Translations under genes and position numbers: made by a program
Notes under the pieces: model-generated
What the model was told of the DNA's origin: nothing
What the model saw: the letters and a program-made list of their open reading frames with translations, nothing else
The model's database searches: none
Origin: Catellatospora bangladeshensis
GTDB lineage: Bacteria; Actinomycetota; Actinomycetes; Mycobacteriales; Micromonosporaceae
NCBI RefSeq assembly: GCF_016862575.1
Contig: NZ_BONF01000049.1
Location: 1 to 60,247 of the forward strand
Length of the DNA: 60,247 nt
Direction: 5' to 3'
In this document: one piece after another, positions 34,228-44,300 of the stretch
Position numbering within the stretch: position 1 is the first letter of the stretch
Layout: the number at the start of each line of letters is the position of its first letter

Positions 34228-35964
34228 ATGCAGCGGATCCCCGTGATTGGCCCTGAGGGACTGGACCACAGATCGGCGGCCAGGTATCTGCTCGCGCTGG
34301 CCGGGCGCCAGAAGGCAGGGGTGATCTGGGCGATCGTGACCTCCGGGATCTGGAACACCAGCCAGGTCTTCATTCCGGTCGCGATCGGATGGGCGGTGGA
34401 TCGCGGCATCACGCAGGGCGACAGGGGCCAGCTGATCCTGTGGTCCCTCGTCATCCTGGCGCTGGGCCTGGTCCGAGCGGTCGCGGGCACCGTCTTCTAC
34501 CGCCAGCAGCTCCTCACCGGCACCGCGTCCGGCGCCATGACGATGCACCTGGTGACGCGGCACATCACCAAGCTCGGCGCCTCGCTGCCGCGCGTGGCCG
34601 ACGTCGGCAACCTGACGGCGACCTGCACGTCGGACGTCACGGCCATCGGCAGCGGGATGCGTCACGTCGGTCGGGTGCTGGGCTCGGTCATCGCGGTCGT
34701 CGTGATCACCGTGATCATGCTCATGATCTCGCTGCCGCTCGGGCTGGTGGTGCTGGTGACCGTCCCCGCCGTCGTCGGGCTCAGCGGCCTCCTGCTGCGC
34801 CCGCTGCACCGGTACCAGGACGAATACCGGACCCAGCAGGGCCGGCTGGCCGGCCGGGCCGTCGACATCGCCTCCGGGCTGCGGGTGCTGCGCGGCATCG
34901 GCGGCGAGCGGCGGTTCGCGAAGGCCTTCCACGCCGACTCGGCGACCCTGCGCGTGGCGGACGTCCAGGTGGCGCGCGCCGAGGCGAACTTCACGGCGAC
35001 GGATGTCCTCATGCCGGGGGTGATCTCCGTGATCGTCACCTACACCGCCGCCCGATTCGTGCTCAGCGAGCAGGTGACGATCGGCCAGATGGTCGCGTTC
35101 TACGCGTTCGCCGTCTTCCTCACGCTGCCCCTGCACGACATCATGGAGGGCGCGAACCAGCTGACGCGCGCGCTGGTCGCCGCCGGCCGGGTGACGAAGC
35201 TGCTGAACACGCCGGTGCCGGACCGGGCGAGCCGCGGCGCGGCCCCGGCGGACCGGGGCGAGGTGCATCTGGTCGACCGCGTCTCCGGACTGGACGTCCC
35301 GCCGTCGACACTGATGGCGGTCGCCTGCGCGCAATCCCCGGATGCCGAGATGCTGGCCCGGCGGCTGGCCCGGTTCGAGGAGTCCGGCGAGGTCATGCTG
35401 GGCGACCAGCCGCTGTCGTCGCTGCCGATCTCGGACGTGCGCGCACGGATCCTGCTGGCCCGCAACAACGACCGGTTCTTCGCCGGCACCGTACGCCGTG
35501 AGATCGCGCCCTCGGAGACCACCGGCCCGGACGAGGTCACCGAGGCCCTGCGGATCGCCCACGCGACGGACATCATCGACGCCCTGCCCGACGGCCTCGA
35601 CACCCCGATGACGGGGCGGGGCAGGACCTTCTCGGGAGGTCAGCTGCAACGGCTGAGGCTGGCCCGGGCACTACTCGCCAAGGAGGCGGACTTCACCTTG
35701 CTGGTCGAGCCGACGAACGCCGTCGACGCCTACACCGAGCACTCGATCGCGGCGAACCTGGCCGAGCGCCACCGGTCGGCCTCGCACCGGGCGAGCACGG
35801 TCGTGTTCACGGTCAGCCCGCTCCTGCTGCAGCGGGCGCAGCTGGTCGCCTACGTGGTCGACGGCCGGGTGGTGGCGACCGGGCCCCACGCCGAGCTGCT
35901 GAGCGGCCACCCCGAGTATCGGCAGCTGATGACCCGTGACGACGCCTCGGTGGTGGGACAGTGA
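34228..35964 (+). CDS. ABC exporter half-transporter with degenerate nucleotide site
   Basis: This 578-aa protein is a type IV ABC exporter subunit: a six-helix transmembrane domain (~1-315, e.g. VIAVVVITVIMLMISLPLGLVVLVTV) and a nucleotide-binding domain (~330-578). The ABC signature FSGGQLQRLRLARALL is intact. The Walker A loop is absent: the expected place near residue 360 reads LMAVACAQSPDAE with no Gly-Lys-Ser/Thr. Walker B reads TLLVEPTN, with Val for Asp, and the switch His is missing (FTVSP). It must work as a heterodimer with the next gene, whose GTG start overlaps its TGA by 4 bp. The likely role is export of the cluster's product. ATG 34228 was chosen; an in-frame GTG at 34216 sits too close to GAGAG. 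Confidence 0.88.
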   Translation: MQRIPVIGPEGLDHRSAARYLLALAGRQKAGVIWAIVTSGIWNTSQVFIPVAIGWAVDRGITQGDRGQLILWSLVILALGLVRAVAGTVFYRQQLLTGTASGAMTMHLVTRHITKLGASLPRVADVGNLTATCTSDVTAIGSGMRHVGRVLGSVIAVVVITVIMLMISLPLGLVVLVTVPAVVGLSGLLLRPLHRYQDEYRTQQGRLAGRAVDIASGLRVLRGIGGERRFAKAFHADSATLRVADVQVARAEANFTATDVLMPGVISVIVTYTAARFVLSEQVTIGQMVAFYAFAVFLTLPLHDIMEGANQLTRALVAAGRVTKLLNTPVPDRASRGAAPADRGEVHLVDRVSGLDVPPSTLMAVACAQSPDAEMLARRLARFEESGEVMLGDQPLSSLPISDVRARILLARNNDRFFAGTVRREIAPSETTGPDEVTEALRIAHATDIIDALPDGLDTPMTGRGRTFSGGQLQRLRLARALLAKEADFTLLVEPTNAVDAYTEHSIAANLAERHRSASHRASTVVFTVSPLLLQRAQLVAYVVDGRVVATGPHAELLSGHPEYRQLMTRDDASVVGQ

Positions 35965-37727
35965 GCGCCCGTCTGCTGCCCGTGGCGGACGGCATCACGG
36001 TCCGCCGCTTCCTGTCGGCCGCCGCCGGCCGCCACCGGCGCGGGCTGGCCTGGGTGCTGCTGCTGTACGCGCTGGCCGCGACCTGCGGCCTCGTCGGCCC
36101 CCGGCTGCTGGGCGACATCGTCGAGGGCGTACAGGACGGAACGGCGACGGTGGGCACGGTGACCGCCATCGCGGGCGCGCTCACCGGGTTCCTGCTGTTG
36201 CAGGGGCTGCTCGCCCGCAACGCGTTCCGCGCCGCCGGCCGCCTGGCCGCGTTCGTCCTGGCCGAGGTCCGCGAGAAGTTCGTCGACGACACGCTCGCGC
36301 TTCCGCAGGAGGTGGTGGAGCGGTCCGACGAAGGTGATCTGGTCACCCGCGCGTCGGGGGACGTGGACAAGCTGCGCCGCGCGGCACAGCTGGCGGTGCC
36401 CCAGGTCACCGAGGCGCTGGTGTGGCTGGTGCTCAGCGTCGGCGCGCTGCTGCTGGTGTCGTGGCAGCTGTCGCTCGCGGTCCTGATCATCGTGCCGCCG
36501 CTGGCGCTGGCCACCCGCTGGTATCTGGCCCGTGCCTACACCGCCTTCCTGCGCGAGGCCGAGGCCTCCGCCGGCATCACCGAGGGCCTGACGGCGACTA
36601 TCCAGGGCGCTGCCACGGTCGAGGCGTTCGGCCTGGAAGCCGACCGGGTGCGGCGCGCCGAGCACGACGCCCAGGCGTGGTACGAGGCGGTCGACCAGCG
36701 GCTGCGGGTGCGGTCGGTGCTGTATGCGGTCCAGGAGTTCCTGTTCGTCCTGCCGCTGACCCCGGCCCTGCTGCTGGGCGGGTACGCCTACACCGAGGGC
36801 TGGCTCAACCTGGGCCAGGTCACCGCGGCCACCGTGTACATCCTGCAGATGATGATCCCGCTGGAGACGCTGCTCGACTGGGGCGGGACGCTCCAGATGG
36901 GCCGGGCCTCGCTGGCCCGCATCCTCGGCGTCTCGGACACGAAGACCGAGCGGGACCTGCCGGAGCGCGGTGCCGTCCCGGCGGGGGACCTGTCCGTGCG
37001 CGCCGTCCGGTTCGCCTACGAGAACGGGCCGGACGTGCTGCACGGCATCGATCTGGCGGTGCGGCCCGGCGAGCGGCTCGCCATCGTCGGCCAGACCGGC
37101 AGCGGCAAGTCGACGCTGGCCCGGCTGCTGTCCGGGGTCTACCGCCCGCGCGCGGGCAGCGTCGACGTCTCCGGGACGCCGCTGCACGAGATCTCGCCGT
37201 ACGAGCTGCGCAAGCACGTGGTGCTGGTGACACAGGAGCAGTACGTCTTCGGGGGCTCGCTGCGGGAGAACCTGGAGCTGTCCGCGGCGCGCGCGGCGCG
37301 CGACCCGCAGCCGGGAGCCGACGACGGCGCGCTGTGGGGCGCGCTGAAGGCGGTCGGCGCCGACGACTGGGCCGCCGGCCTGCCCGAGCAGCTGGACACC
37401 GCGGTGGGCGCCGGGGGCGAGGACCTCACGGATGCGCAGGCGCAGCAGGTCGCCCTCGCCAGGCTGCTCCTGGCCGACCCGCCGGTGCTGATCCTCGACG
37501 AGGCCACCTCGCAGATGGATCCCGGCTCGGCCCGGCACCTCGAACGGGCGCTCGCGACCGTGCTCGAGGGCCGGACCGTCATCGCGATCGCGCACCGCCT
37601 GCACACGGCTCACGACGCGGACCGGATCGCGGTCATGGAGAACGGCCGGATCGTCGAGGTCGGCTCCCATGTGGAGCTGCTGGAGCAGAACGGCGCCTAC
37701 GCCCGGCTGTGGTCCAGCTGGCTATGA
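35961..37727 (+). CDS. ABC exporter half-transporter, partner subunit
   Basis: This 588-aa protein has a six-helix exporter domain (~1-325) and a nucleotide-binding domain (~340-588). Walker A is canonical (GQTGSGKST at ~377-385), Walker B is PVLILDEATSQMD, and the switch His is in IAIAHRLH. The ABC signature is degenerate, LTDAQAQQVALARLL instead of LSGGQ. Paired with the upstream subunit, its intact Walker A/B faces that subunit's intact signature. Exactly one working ATP site would form, with the second site dead. The gene overlaps the upstream one by 4 bp (GTGA), and its 3' end overlaps the convergent carrier-protein gene by 6 bp. Confidence 0.9.
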   Translation: MSARLLPVADGITVRRFLSAAAGRHRRGLAWVLLLYALAATCGLVGPRLLGDIVEGVQDGTATVGTVTAIAGALTGFLLLQGLLARNAFRAAGRLAAFVLAEVREKFVDDTLALPQEVVERSDEGDLVTRASGDVDKLRRAAQLAVPQVTEALVWLVLSVGALLLVSWQLSLAVLIIVPPLALATRWYLARAYTAFLREAEASAGITEGLTATIQGAATVEAFGLEADRVRRAEHDAQAWYEAVDQRLRVRSVLYAVQEFLFVLPLTPALLLGGYAYTEGWLNLGQVTAATVYILQMMIPLETLLDWGGTLQMGRASLARILGVSDTKTERDLPERGAVPAGDLSVRAVRFAYENGPDVLHGIDLAVRPGERLAIVGQTGSGKSTLARLLSGVYRPRAGSVDVSGTPLHEISPYELRKHVVLVTQEQYVFGGSLRENLELSAARAARDPQPGADDGALWGALKAVGADDWAAGLPEQLDTAVGAGGEDLTDAQAQQVALARLLLADPPVLILDEATSQMDPGSARHLERALATVLEGRTVIAIAHRLHTAHDADRIAVMENGRIVEVGSHVELLEQNGAYARLWSSWL

Positions 37728-37967
37728 GGCGGCGCCGGAATGCCGAGCGTTCCACTGAGACACGAAGTCTTCGATCGTCGGGAACTCCAGCAACGTGAGG
37801 ATGTCGGTTTCGATGCCCAGCGCCGTGTTCAGCTCGTCGACCAGCTCGATGAGCATCAGCGAGGTCCCGCCGAGGTCGAAGAAGTTCGTGTCGGCGTCCA
37901 CTTCGGAGACGTCGATCCCGATCACCTTGGCCCAGACCTGCGAGACCTTCTGCTCCTGCAGCAGCAT
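37722..37967 (-). CDS. Free-standing peptidyl carrier protein
   Basis: This 81-aa protein is a discrete carrier. It has VSQVWAKVIG at the start, the phosphopantetheine Ser in FFDLGGTSLMLIEL, and helix III FPTIEDFVSQW. The ATG at 37967 has GGGAGG with 9-base spacing; another ATG at 37976 touches that site directly and is less likely. It probably receives an amino acid from the free A domain (39768-41336) and may be where a residue is hydroxylated or oxidised before joining the chain. It is convergent with the exporter gene. Confidence 0.88.
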   Translation of the reverse strand: MLLQEQKVSQVWAKVIGIDVSEVDADTNFFDLGGTSLMLIELVDELNTALGIETDILTLLEFPTIEDFVSQWNARHSGAAS

Positions 37968-38087
37968 GGACGGCATCCTCCCGTACTTCGGACTGCGTAC
38001 GGCCGGCGCCACTGGTGGGCGGCGGCTGCCGCTGCCGGATAGGCTGGCACCGGCTCGATCCGCCGGCATGAGGGGAGTGTAGGCGAG

Positions 38088-38846
38088 TTGTCAACCGATC
38101 GACTGCTTCGGGTGATCTCGGGGCCGACAACCGGTTTGCTCGTGTTCGCCTTCCCGCCGTCGGGTTCCGGCCCGTCGTTGTTCCGGCGGTGGCTTCCCTT
38201 CCGGCCCTCCGGGCTGGAGCTGGTCGCGATCCACACCCCGGGGCGGGAGAGCCGCTACACCGAGCCCGCGGTGTCGTCGGTCGAGCCACTGGCCGACGAG
38301 ATCGCCGCCGCGATCGACGAGTACGCAGAACGCCCGTACGTCATCTTCGGGCACAGCGCGGGGGCGCTGCTGGGCCGAGAGGTCGCCCTGCGGCTGCGGC
38401 GGCGTTCCCGGCCGCTGAGCCTGTTCATCGCCGCCGGTTCGGCGGCGCCGCACCTGGTCTTCGACTCCGGTCTCGCCGAGGCCGACGACGAGACCCTGCT
38501 CGACGCGCTGCGCGACTTCGGCGGCACCCCGGCCGACGTGCTGAGCGCCGAGGCGATCGAGCTGTTCCTGCCGTGCCTGCGAGCCGACATGGCGCTGGCC
38601 GACTCCTGCCGCCGGGCCGAGCCGCCGACGGCCGCCGACCGCCTCGACATCCCGATCATCACCATCGCCGGTGTCGACGACCCTGCGGCCGAGTTCCACG
38701 GCGACACCTGGGCGCTGTGGACGGACGCCGGGACGGCCGAGCACGTGGTGCCCGGCGGCCACTTCTTCCCGTTCGAGAACCCGGCCGCGGTCCTGGAGAT
38801 CGTGGCGGGCGCCGGCAGCCGGCCGGGTGGACCCACGGCCGGCTGA
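38088..38846 (+). CDS. Type II thioesterase (third in the cluster)
   Basis: This 252-aa alpha/beta hydrolase has FAFPPSGSGPSLFRRW at the N-terminus, IHTPGRESRY, the nucleophile Ser in FGHSAGALLG, an acid in IAGVDDPAA, and His in PGGHFFPFEN. It is a conventional discrete thioesterase. The start is TTG at 38088 with AGGCGAG immediately upstream, which gives the full N-terminal strand. It is divergent from the carrier protein and converges on the SDR gene with an 11-bp gap. The three thioesterases may divide proofreading, product release and release of a carrier-bound modified amino acid. Confidence 0.85.
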   Translation: MSTDRLLRVISGPTTGLLVFAFPPSGSGPSLFRRWLPFRPSGLELVAIHTPGRESRYTEPAVSSVEPLADEIAAAIDEYAERPYVIFGHSAGALLGREVALRLRRRSRPLSLFIAAGSAAPHLVFDSGLAEADDETLLDALRDFGGTPADVLSAEAIELFLPCLRADMALADSCRRAEPPTAADRLDIPIITIAGVDDPAAEFHGDTWALWTDAGTAEHVVPGGHFFPFENPAAVLEIVAGAGSRPGGPTAG

Positions 38847-38857
38847 CCGGGTCGCCG

Positions 38858-39676
38858 TCAGTCGACGCGGTTCACGAACCCCGCGTCGACCGGGACGTTC
38901 GTGCCGGTGATGTAACGGGACTCGTCGGAACACAGGAACGCGACGGTGGCGCTGATGTCGGCCGGCTCCAGCAGCTCGACCGGCATCGCGTTGCGCGAGT
39001 GGATGCCGTTGGCGACCTGCGAGGCCAGGAACGCCTGCATGCCGGGGTTGACCGCCATCATGGTGTTCACCGCGGTGGGGTGCACGACGTTGACCCGGAT
39101 GTTGTCCTCGGCCAGTTCGTTGGCCAGGCCGCGCATGATGCCGACGACGCCGTGCTTGGCCGCGGTGTACGGCCCCGCGCCCGCGCCGCGCAGACCCGCG
39201 GTCGAGCCGATGAGGATGATCGAGCCGCCGCGCCCGCCGGCCAGGATGTAGGGGATGGCCGCCTGCGCGGTGTTCCACACGCCGGTCAGGTTCACGTCGA
39301 TGACGTCGTTCCAGGCCTGGATGTCCTCCTCCAGCGTCGTCATCCGGAACTGGGCGGTGCTGATGCCGGCGTTGGCGACGGCGAAGTCCAGGCGGCCGAG
39401 CTGGTCGACGCCCTCCTCCACGGCGCTGCGCAGGCCCACCGCGTCACGCACGTCGGCGACCCGGGCGACCACCCGCCTGCCGAGCGCCTCGACCTGCCGC
39501 ACCGTTTCGGCGAGGTCCTCCTTCGACGCCATCGGGTAGGGCGCGGAGTCGAAGTCACGGCAGATGTCGACCCCGATGATGTCCGCGCCCTCCTCGGCCA
39601 GCCGAATGGCATGACTGCGGCCCTGCCCGCGGCCGATCCCGGTGATGAAAGCGACCTTGCCTTGCAGACGTGACAC
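38858..39676 (-). CDS. Mycofactocin-coupled SDR family oxidoreductase
   Basis: This 272-aa short-chain dehydrogenase has the cofactor loop FITGIGRGQGRSHAIRLA and the signature IIGVDICRDFDS. An insertion (YPMASKEDLAETVRQVE) follows beta-2, typical of the SDRs that hold NAD tightly and pass electrons to mycofactocin. The catalytic residues are in LIGSTAGLRG and YTAAKHGVVG. From memory these features match the mycofactocin-coupled subfamily well. GTG 39676 has GGGGGAG upstream. It is the last gene of the minus-strand unit that begins with the amidinotransferase, 91 bp after the free A domain. A complete mycofactocin operon lies ~10 kb away. It probably oxidises an alcohol in the pathway. Confidence 0.87.
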   Translation of the reverse strand: MSRLQGKVAFITGIGRGQGRSHAIRLAEEGADIIGVDICRDFDSAPYPMASKEDLAETVRQVEALGRRVVARVADVRDAVGLRSAVEEGVDQLGRLDFAVANAGISTAQFRMTTLEEDIQAWNDVIDVNLTGVWNTAQAAIPYILAGGRGGSIILIGSTAGLRGAGAGPYTAAKHGVVGIMRGLANELAEDNIRVNVVHPTAVNTMMAVNPGMQAFLASQVANGIHSRNAMPVELLEPADISATVAFLCSDESRYITGTNVPVDAGFVNRVD

Positions 39677-39767
39677 AGGCTCCCCCGACGTTGGGATTTG
39701 ATCTGGGCGTTTGTTCGAACGTACCGACATGGTTCGATGGCGGCAACCGTGTCCGGTGTGGAGACGG

Positions 39768-41336
39768 TCAGCTCGGGCCGGGCGTGGGCGGCACGAGCCC
39801 GCTGCGGCTCGTCTTGCCGGACTCCGTGCGCGGCAGGCTCGACACCAGCTGGATGTGCTGCGGGATCATGTAGCGGGGAAGCCTGGTCGCCAGAGCTTTT
39901 CTGATGTCGCGGACCGCGCGGCTCGACGCGGCGGGGTCAGCCGGGCCCGCGGCGCCTGCCGTGGGTGGCTCGGCGACGACGTTGGCGAGGAGGCTGGGCG
40001 CGGCGCCCGGAGGGCTGTGCAGCGCGACGGCGGCGTCGAACACGCCGGGACAGGCCCGCAGCGACGCCTCGACCTCGCCGAGTTCGATGCGGTGGCCGTT
40101 CACCTTCACCTGATCGTCGATGCGCCCGTGGTAGACGTAGCTTCCCGCGTCTTCGTCCCAGCTGGCGAGGTCGCCGGTGCGGAAGCAGCGGGTCGTCGAA
40201 CCGTCGGGCGACGGCAGGTCGACGAAGCGCTCCCGGTTGAGTTCCGGACGGCCGAGGTAGCCGTCGGTCACGCCCACCCCGTCCAGCAGGATCTCGCCGG
40301 GCTCGCCCTTCTCGACCGGCCGCAGGTCCTGGTCCACGAGCCGCATCCGGGAGTGCGCCAGCGGCGTGCCGATCAGCGTGCCGGGCTCGGTTCTGGTGAA
40401 GTCGACCGAGGTCATCTCCCGCAGCGTCGAGTGCACCGTCCCCTCGGTGATCCCGTACATGTTCAGGGCGGCCGGTCGCCTCCCCGGCGGCAGCGCCGAC
40501 AGCCAGCCCGCGACGCAGCCCGGGTCGACCGCCTCCCCGGCGAAGATGACCTGCTGCACCACCAGCTCGTCCTGCGGCCCGGCGCCCGACGCGACGAGGT
40601 GCCGGAACACCGTCGGCACCATGCTCAGCACGGTGACCCCGGAGTCCCGGAGGAACTCGACGAACCGCGCCGGGTCCAGCCGCGCCGCCTGCGGGACGGT
40701 GACGATGCGGGCACCCGTGAGCAGCGGACCCCACATCTCGAACACCGAGAAGTCGAAGGCGAACGAGTGGAACAGCGACCAGACGTCGGTGGGCGCGAAG
40801 CGCATGCACTCGCTCACGGCGTCCATGAGCCCGAGCACCTGGCGATGCTGCATCGGGACGCCCTTCGGCCGTCCGCTCGAACCCGACGTGTAGATGACGT
40901 ACGCGGGCGAGTCGACGCCCAGCGGCGGGCGGGACGCCGGGCGGCTGCGGGCGTCCGCGCTCGGCATGTCCACGCGCCGCCGGTCCGGTCCCGGATCGAT
41001 CCCGGGCGCGTCGCCGAGGATCAGCGTCAGCCCCGCGTCCTCCATCACCATGGACAGGCGGGCCTGCGGATACAGCGGATCCAGGGGCACGTAGCCGCAG
41101 CCCGCCTTCAGCACCCCGAGGATGGCGGCGATCCAGCGGGAATCGCGCGGCAGCAGGATGCCGATGAGACCGCCCGGCACGGCGCCCGCGGCCAGCAGGT
41201 CGGCGCAGACGGCGTCGGACCACTGGTCGAGCTGCGCGTACGTGGTCAGCCGGCCGTCGTCGTCGAGCGCGACCGCGTGCGGCGTCGATCCGGCCTGTCG
41301 CTCGAACCGCGAGATCAATGACGTCGGGCCGGTCAC
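39768..41336 (-). CDS. Stand-alone NRPS adenylation domain
   Basis: This 522-aa protein is an A domain with no carrier attached. Motifs are A3 IYTSGSSGRPKGVPM, A4 region FAFDFSVFEMWG, A5 NMYGITEGTV, A7 FRTGDLASW, A8 GRIDDQVKVNGHRIELGE and A10 TESGKTSR, so it should be active. A hand-aligned pocket of D-F-F-S-I-A-M-V-H resembles the threonine-type code (D-F-W-N-I-G-M-V-H) at several positions; this is a weak hint of threonine or a related hydroxy/amino residue. It overlaps the upstream A-T-C gene by 4 bp. Its natural partner is the free carrier protein at 37722-37967. Confidence 0.9.
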   Translation of the reverse strand: MTGPTSLISRFERQAGSTPHAVALDDDGRLTTYAQLDQWSDAVCADLLAAGAVPGGLIGILLPRDSRWIAAILGVLKAGCGYVPLDPLYPQARLSMVMEDAGLTLILGDAPGIDPGPDRRRVDMPSADARSRPASRPPLGVDSPAYVIYTSGSSGRPKGVPMQHRQVLGLMDAVSECMRFAPTDVWSLFHSFAFDFSVFEMWGPLLTGARIVTVPQAARLDPARFVEFLRDSGVTVLSMVPTVFRHLVASGAGPQDELVVQQVIFAGEAVDPGCVAGWLSALPPGRRPAALNMYGITEGTVHSTLREMTSVDFTRTEPGTLIGTPLAHSRMRLVDQDLRPVEKGEPGEILLDGVGVTDGYLGRPELNRERFVDLPSPDGSTTRCFRTGDLASWDEDAGSYVYHGRIDDQVKVNGHRIELGEVEASLRACPGVFDAAVALHSPPGAAPSLLANVVAEPPTAGAAGPADPAASSRAVRDIRKALATRLPRYMIPQHIQLVSSLPRTESGKTSRSGLVPPTPGPS

Positions 41337-44300
41337 AGCATCCCCTCGCCTCGGCCGCAGATCTTGTCGATCGGCAGGTCAGGGTCGTTCAGCGCCGCGT
41401 CCAGCGTCGCCGCCAGCTCGGCCTGCCAGTGCGCGGCCGACGCCCGGTCGAAGCGGTCGGCGGCGTACTCGATCTCGCCGACCAGGCCGCCCGGCTCCTG
41501 GCGGGCCGTCCACCGCAGCGCCGCCTGCGCCGTGCCGGGGTGGACGAAGTGCTCGGCGATGTCGAGCCCCGCGATGCCGTCCAGGCCGTCCAGCGGCGTG
41601 GACTGGAAGGCGAACATCGCCTGGAAGACCGGGTTCTCGCCGGGCCGGGCGCTGCGGGCGGCTCCCTCGACCGCGTCGGCGAACGGCAGCTCCTGGTTCG
41701 TCAGCGCCTCGGCCGTGGCCACGTCGGTGCCGGCGACCACCTCGCGGAAGGTCATGCCGCTCGCCAGCCGGGTGCGCACCGCGACCGTGTTCACCAGGTA
41801 GCCGACGATGTTCTCGCTGCCCGGACGGTTGCGGCAGGCGACCGGCACGCCGACGACCAGGTCGTCCGCCCCGGTCGTCCGCCGCAGGGTGAGGAACAGC
41901 GCGGCGAGCAGGACGGCGAACGGGGTCGACCGGCAACCCTGGGCCACGCGATCGACGGCCGCGGTGTCCAGGAAGCCGGGCGGCAGCTGCGCTGCGAAGC
42001 CGTCCGTGCCGACGCGGGCGCCCTCGGCGCGGGCGGTGCCCAGCCGCAGCGGCGCGGGGGCGTCGGCGAGCCTGGCCTGCCAGTAGGACCGCTGCCTGGC
42101 GGCCTCCGCCTCCTGCAGCCAGCGTTGCTGCCACAGCACGTAGTCGGCGAACTGCACGGTGACGTCGGGCAGCGAACCGCCCTGGTAGAGCACCGTCAGC
42201 TCGCGCCAGAAAACGGCCAGCGACCAGGCGTCGAACACCGCGTGGTGCACGTTGAGCAGCCACAGCCACTCCTCGCCGCCGACCTGGAAGGCGGCCGAGC
42301 GCAGCAGAGGCCCCTCGCTCAGCACGAACGGCGCCCGAGCCGCCTCCTGCGCGCGGCCGGCGGCGTCGGCGAAGCCGTCCGCGCGGACGACCTCGGTCCG
42401 GACGGGCCCGGCGGGCCGGACGTGCTGCGAGACCGTCCCGCCCTGCCGCACCAGCACCGTACGCAGGGCCTCGTGCCGGGCGACGATCGCGGTCAGCGCC
42501 GCGTCCAGGCGCGCGACGTCGAACGGCCCGCGTATCCGGTAGCAGACGGGGATCGAGTACACCGGCTCGCCGCGCAGCACCTGGTCGAGGAACCACAGCG
42601 CCTGCTGCCCACGTGAGGCGGGCTGCCACTCGCCGCGCGACGACGTCGGCACGATCGCCCGGCCGGTGGCGCCGCCGCCGCGCTGCTCGGTCACCAGCGC
42701 GGCGAGGCCGGCCACGTGCGGAGCCGCGCGCAGCTGCTCGAACGTCAGGGCCACCCCGGTCACCTCGGTGACCCGGCTCAGCACCTGCATACCGCGCAGC
42801 GAGTCGCCGCCGATGGTGAAGAAGTCCTCGTGCCGGTCGGTCACCGGCGCGTCGAGGACGTCGGCGACGACCATCGCGACGGCGCGTTCGAGGACCGTCA
42901 TCGCCGGAGCCTCGGCGCTCGCGGGCCGGGTCCGCGCGACCGGCGGCAGCGCGGCGCGGGACACCTTGCCGTTGAGGGGCGAGCGCGGGATCTTCTCCAG
43001 CAGCACGATCGTCTTGGGCAGCATCGCGTCCGGCAGCCGCCCGGCGAGCCCCGCCCGGACCTCGCCCTCCGACACGTCGGGCCCGGCCTCGACGTAGGCG
43101 ACGAGGAACGATCCTCGGGGCGGGTCGTCGACGACGATCGCGACGGCGTCCTTCACCCCGTCGAGCTGGTGCAGCGCGCTCTCCACCTGCCCGAGTTCGA
43201 CGCGCTGGCCGCGGATCTTCACCTGGCGGTCGGAGCGGCCGAGGAAGGAGATCGTGCCGTCGGCCGCCTGGGCCGCCCGGTCGCCGGTGCGGTACATGCG
43301 CGCACCGGGTGGGCCCTGCGGGTCGGGCCGGAAACGGTCGGCGGTCATCGCGGGAGCGCCGTAGTAGCCTCGCGTCACCGGCGGGCCGCCCACCCACAGG
43401 TCGCCGGAGTCGCCTTCCGGGACCGGCCGCAGGTCCTCGTCGAGGATGTAGAGCGCCGCCCGCGCGAACGGGCGGCCGAGCGACACCAGGGCGTAGCCGG
43501 AGCCGTCTGAGCTGCCGACGCCGTCGCGGGCGGGGTGGTGCAGCGCGACGCTGATCGAGGTCTCGGTCGGCCCGTAGTCGGACACCCAGTTGATCCGGTC
43601 CGCGCCGGGGACGCGATACCACGCCTCCAGCTTGTCGACGAGGATCTTGTCGCCGCCGATGAACACGGTGCGCAGCGTCGGGGGAAGGTGCACCGTGCCG
43701 GTCGTCAGGTCGTCGACCCACAGGTGCCAGTACGCGCTGGGCAGGCTCACCATCGTCACGGCGAGCCGCTCGATGAGGTCGGTCAGCTCCTGGCTGGTGA
43801 ACTTGCGGCTGGCCGGCATGACCACCGCGCCACCGGCCAGCCAGCCCGGCAGGATCTCCTCCAGCGCGGCGTCGAAGGCCATCGCCGTGGACTGCAGCAC
43901 CCTGTCCTGCGGGCCCAGCGACAGCTGCTCACGCAGCGCCAGCCCGTGGTTGGCGAAGCTGGCGTGGTTGACCGCGACCAGCTTGGGCTTGCCGGTCGAG
44001 CCCGAGGTGAACACGCAGTACGCGAGGTTCGCCGGGACGGTCTCGGCCGAGGGCGCGACCGCCGGGTGACCCGACAGGTCGAGGCCGGCGAGGTCGATCG
44101 TGCGCACTCCGGCGAGGTCCACCGCGACGGGCCCGTTGGCGATGAGCAGGGTGACCCCGGCGTCGGTGAGCATGCCCTCGGCGACGTCGCGCGGCAGCGA
44201 CGAGTCGATGGGCACGTACGCCCCACCGGCCTTCCAGATCGCCAGCATCGACACCAGGAGCAGCGGCGACGGCTCCATGCTCACGCCGACCAGGCGCTCG

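Noticed and set aside
39713-39720. Palindrome GTTCGAAC upstream of the SDR gene
   Set aside because: Eight-base palindromes occur by chance; a nearby partial copy is too incomplete to support an operator.
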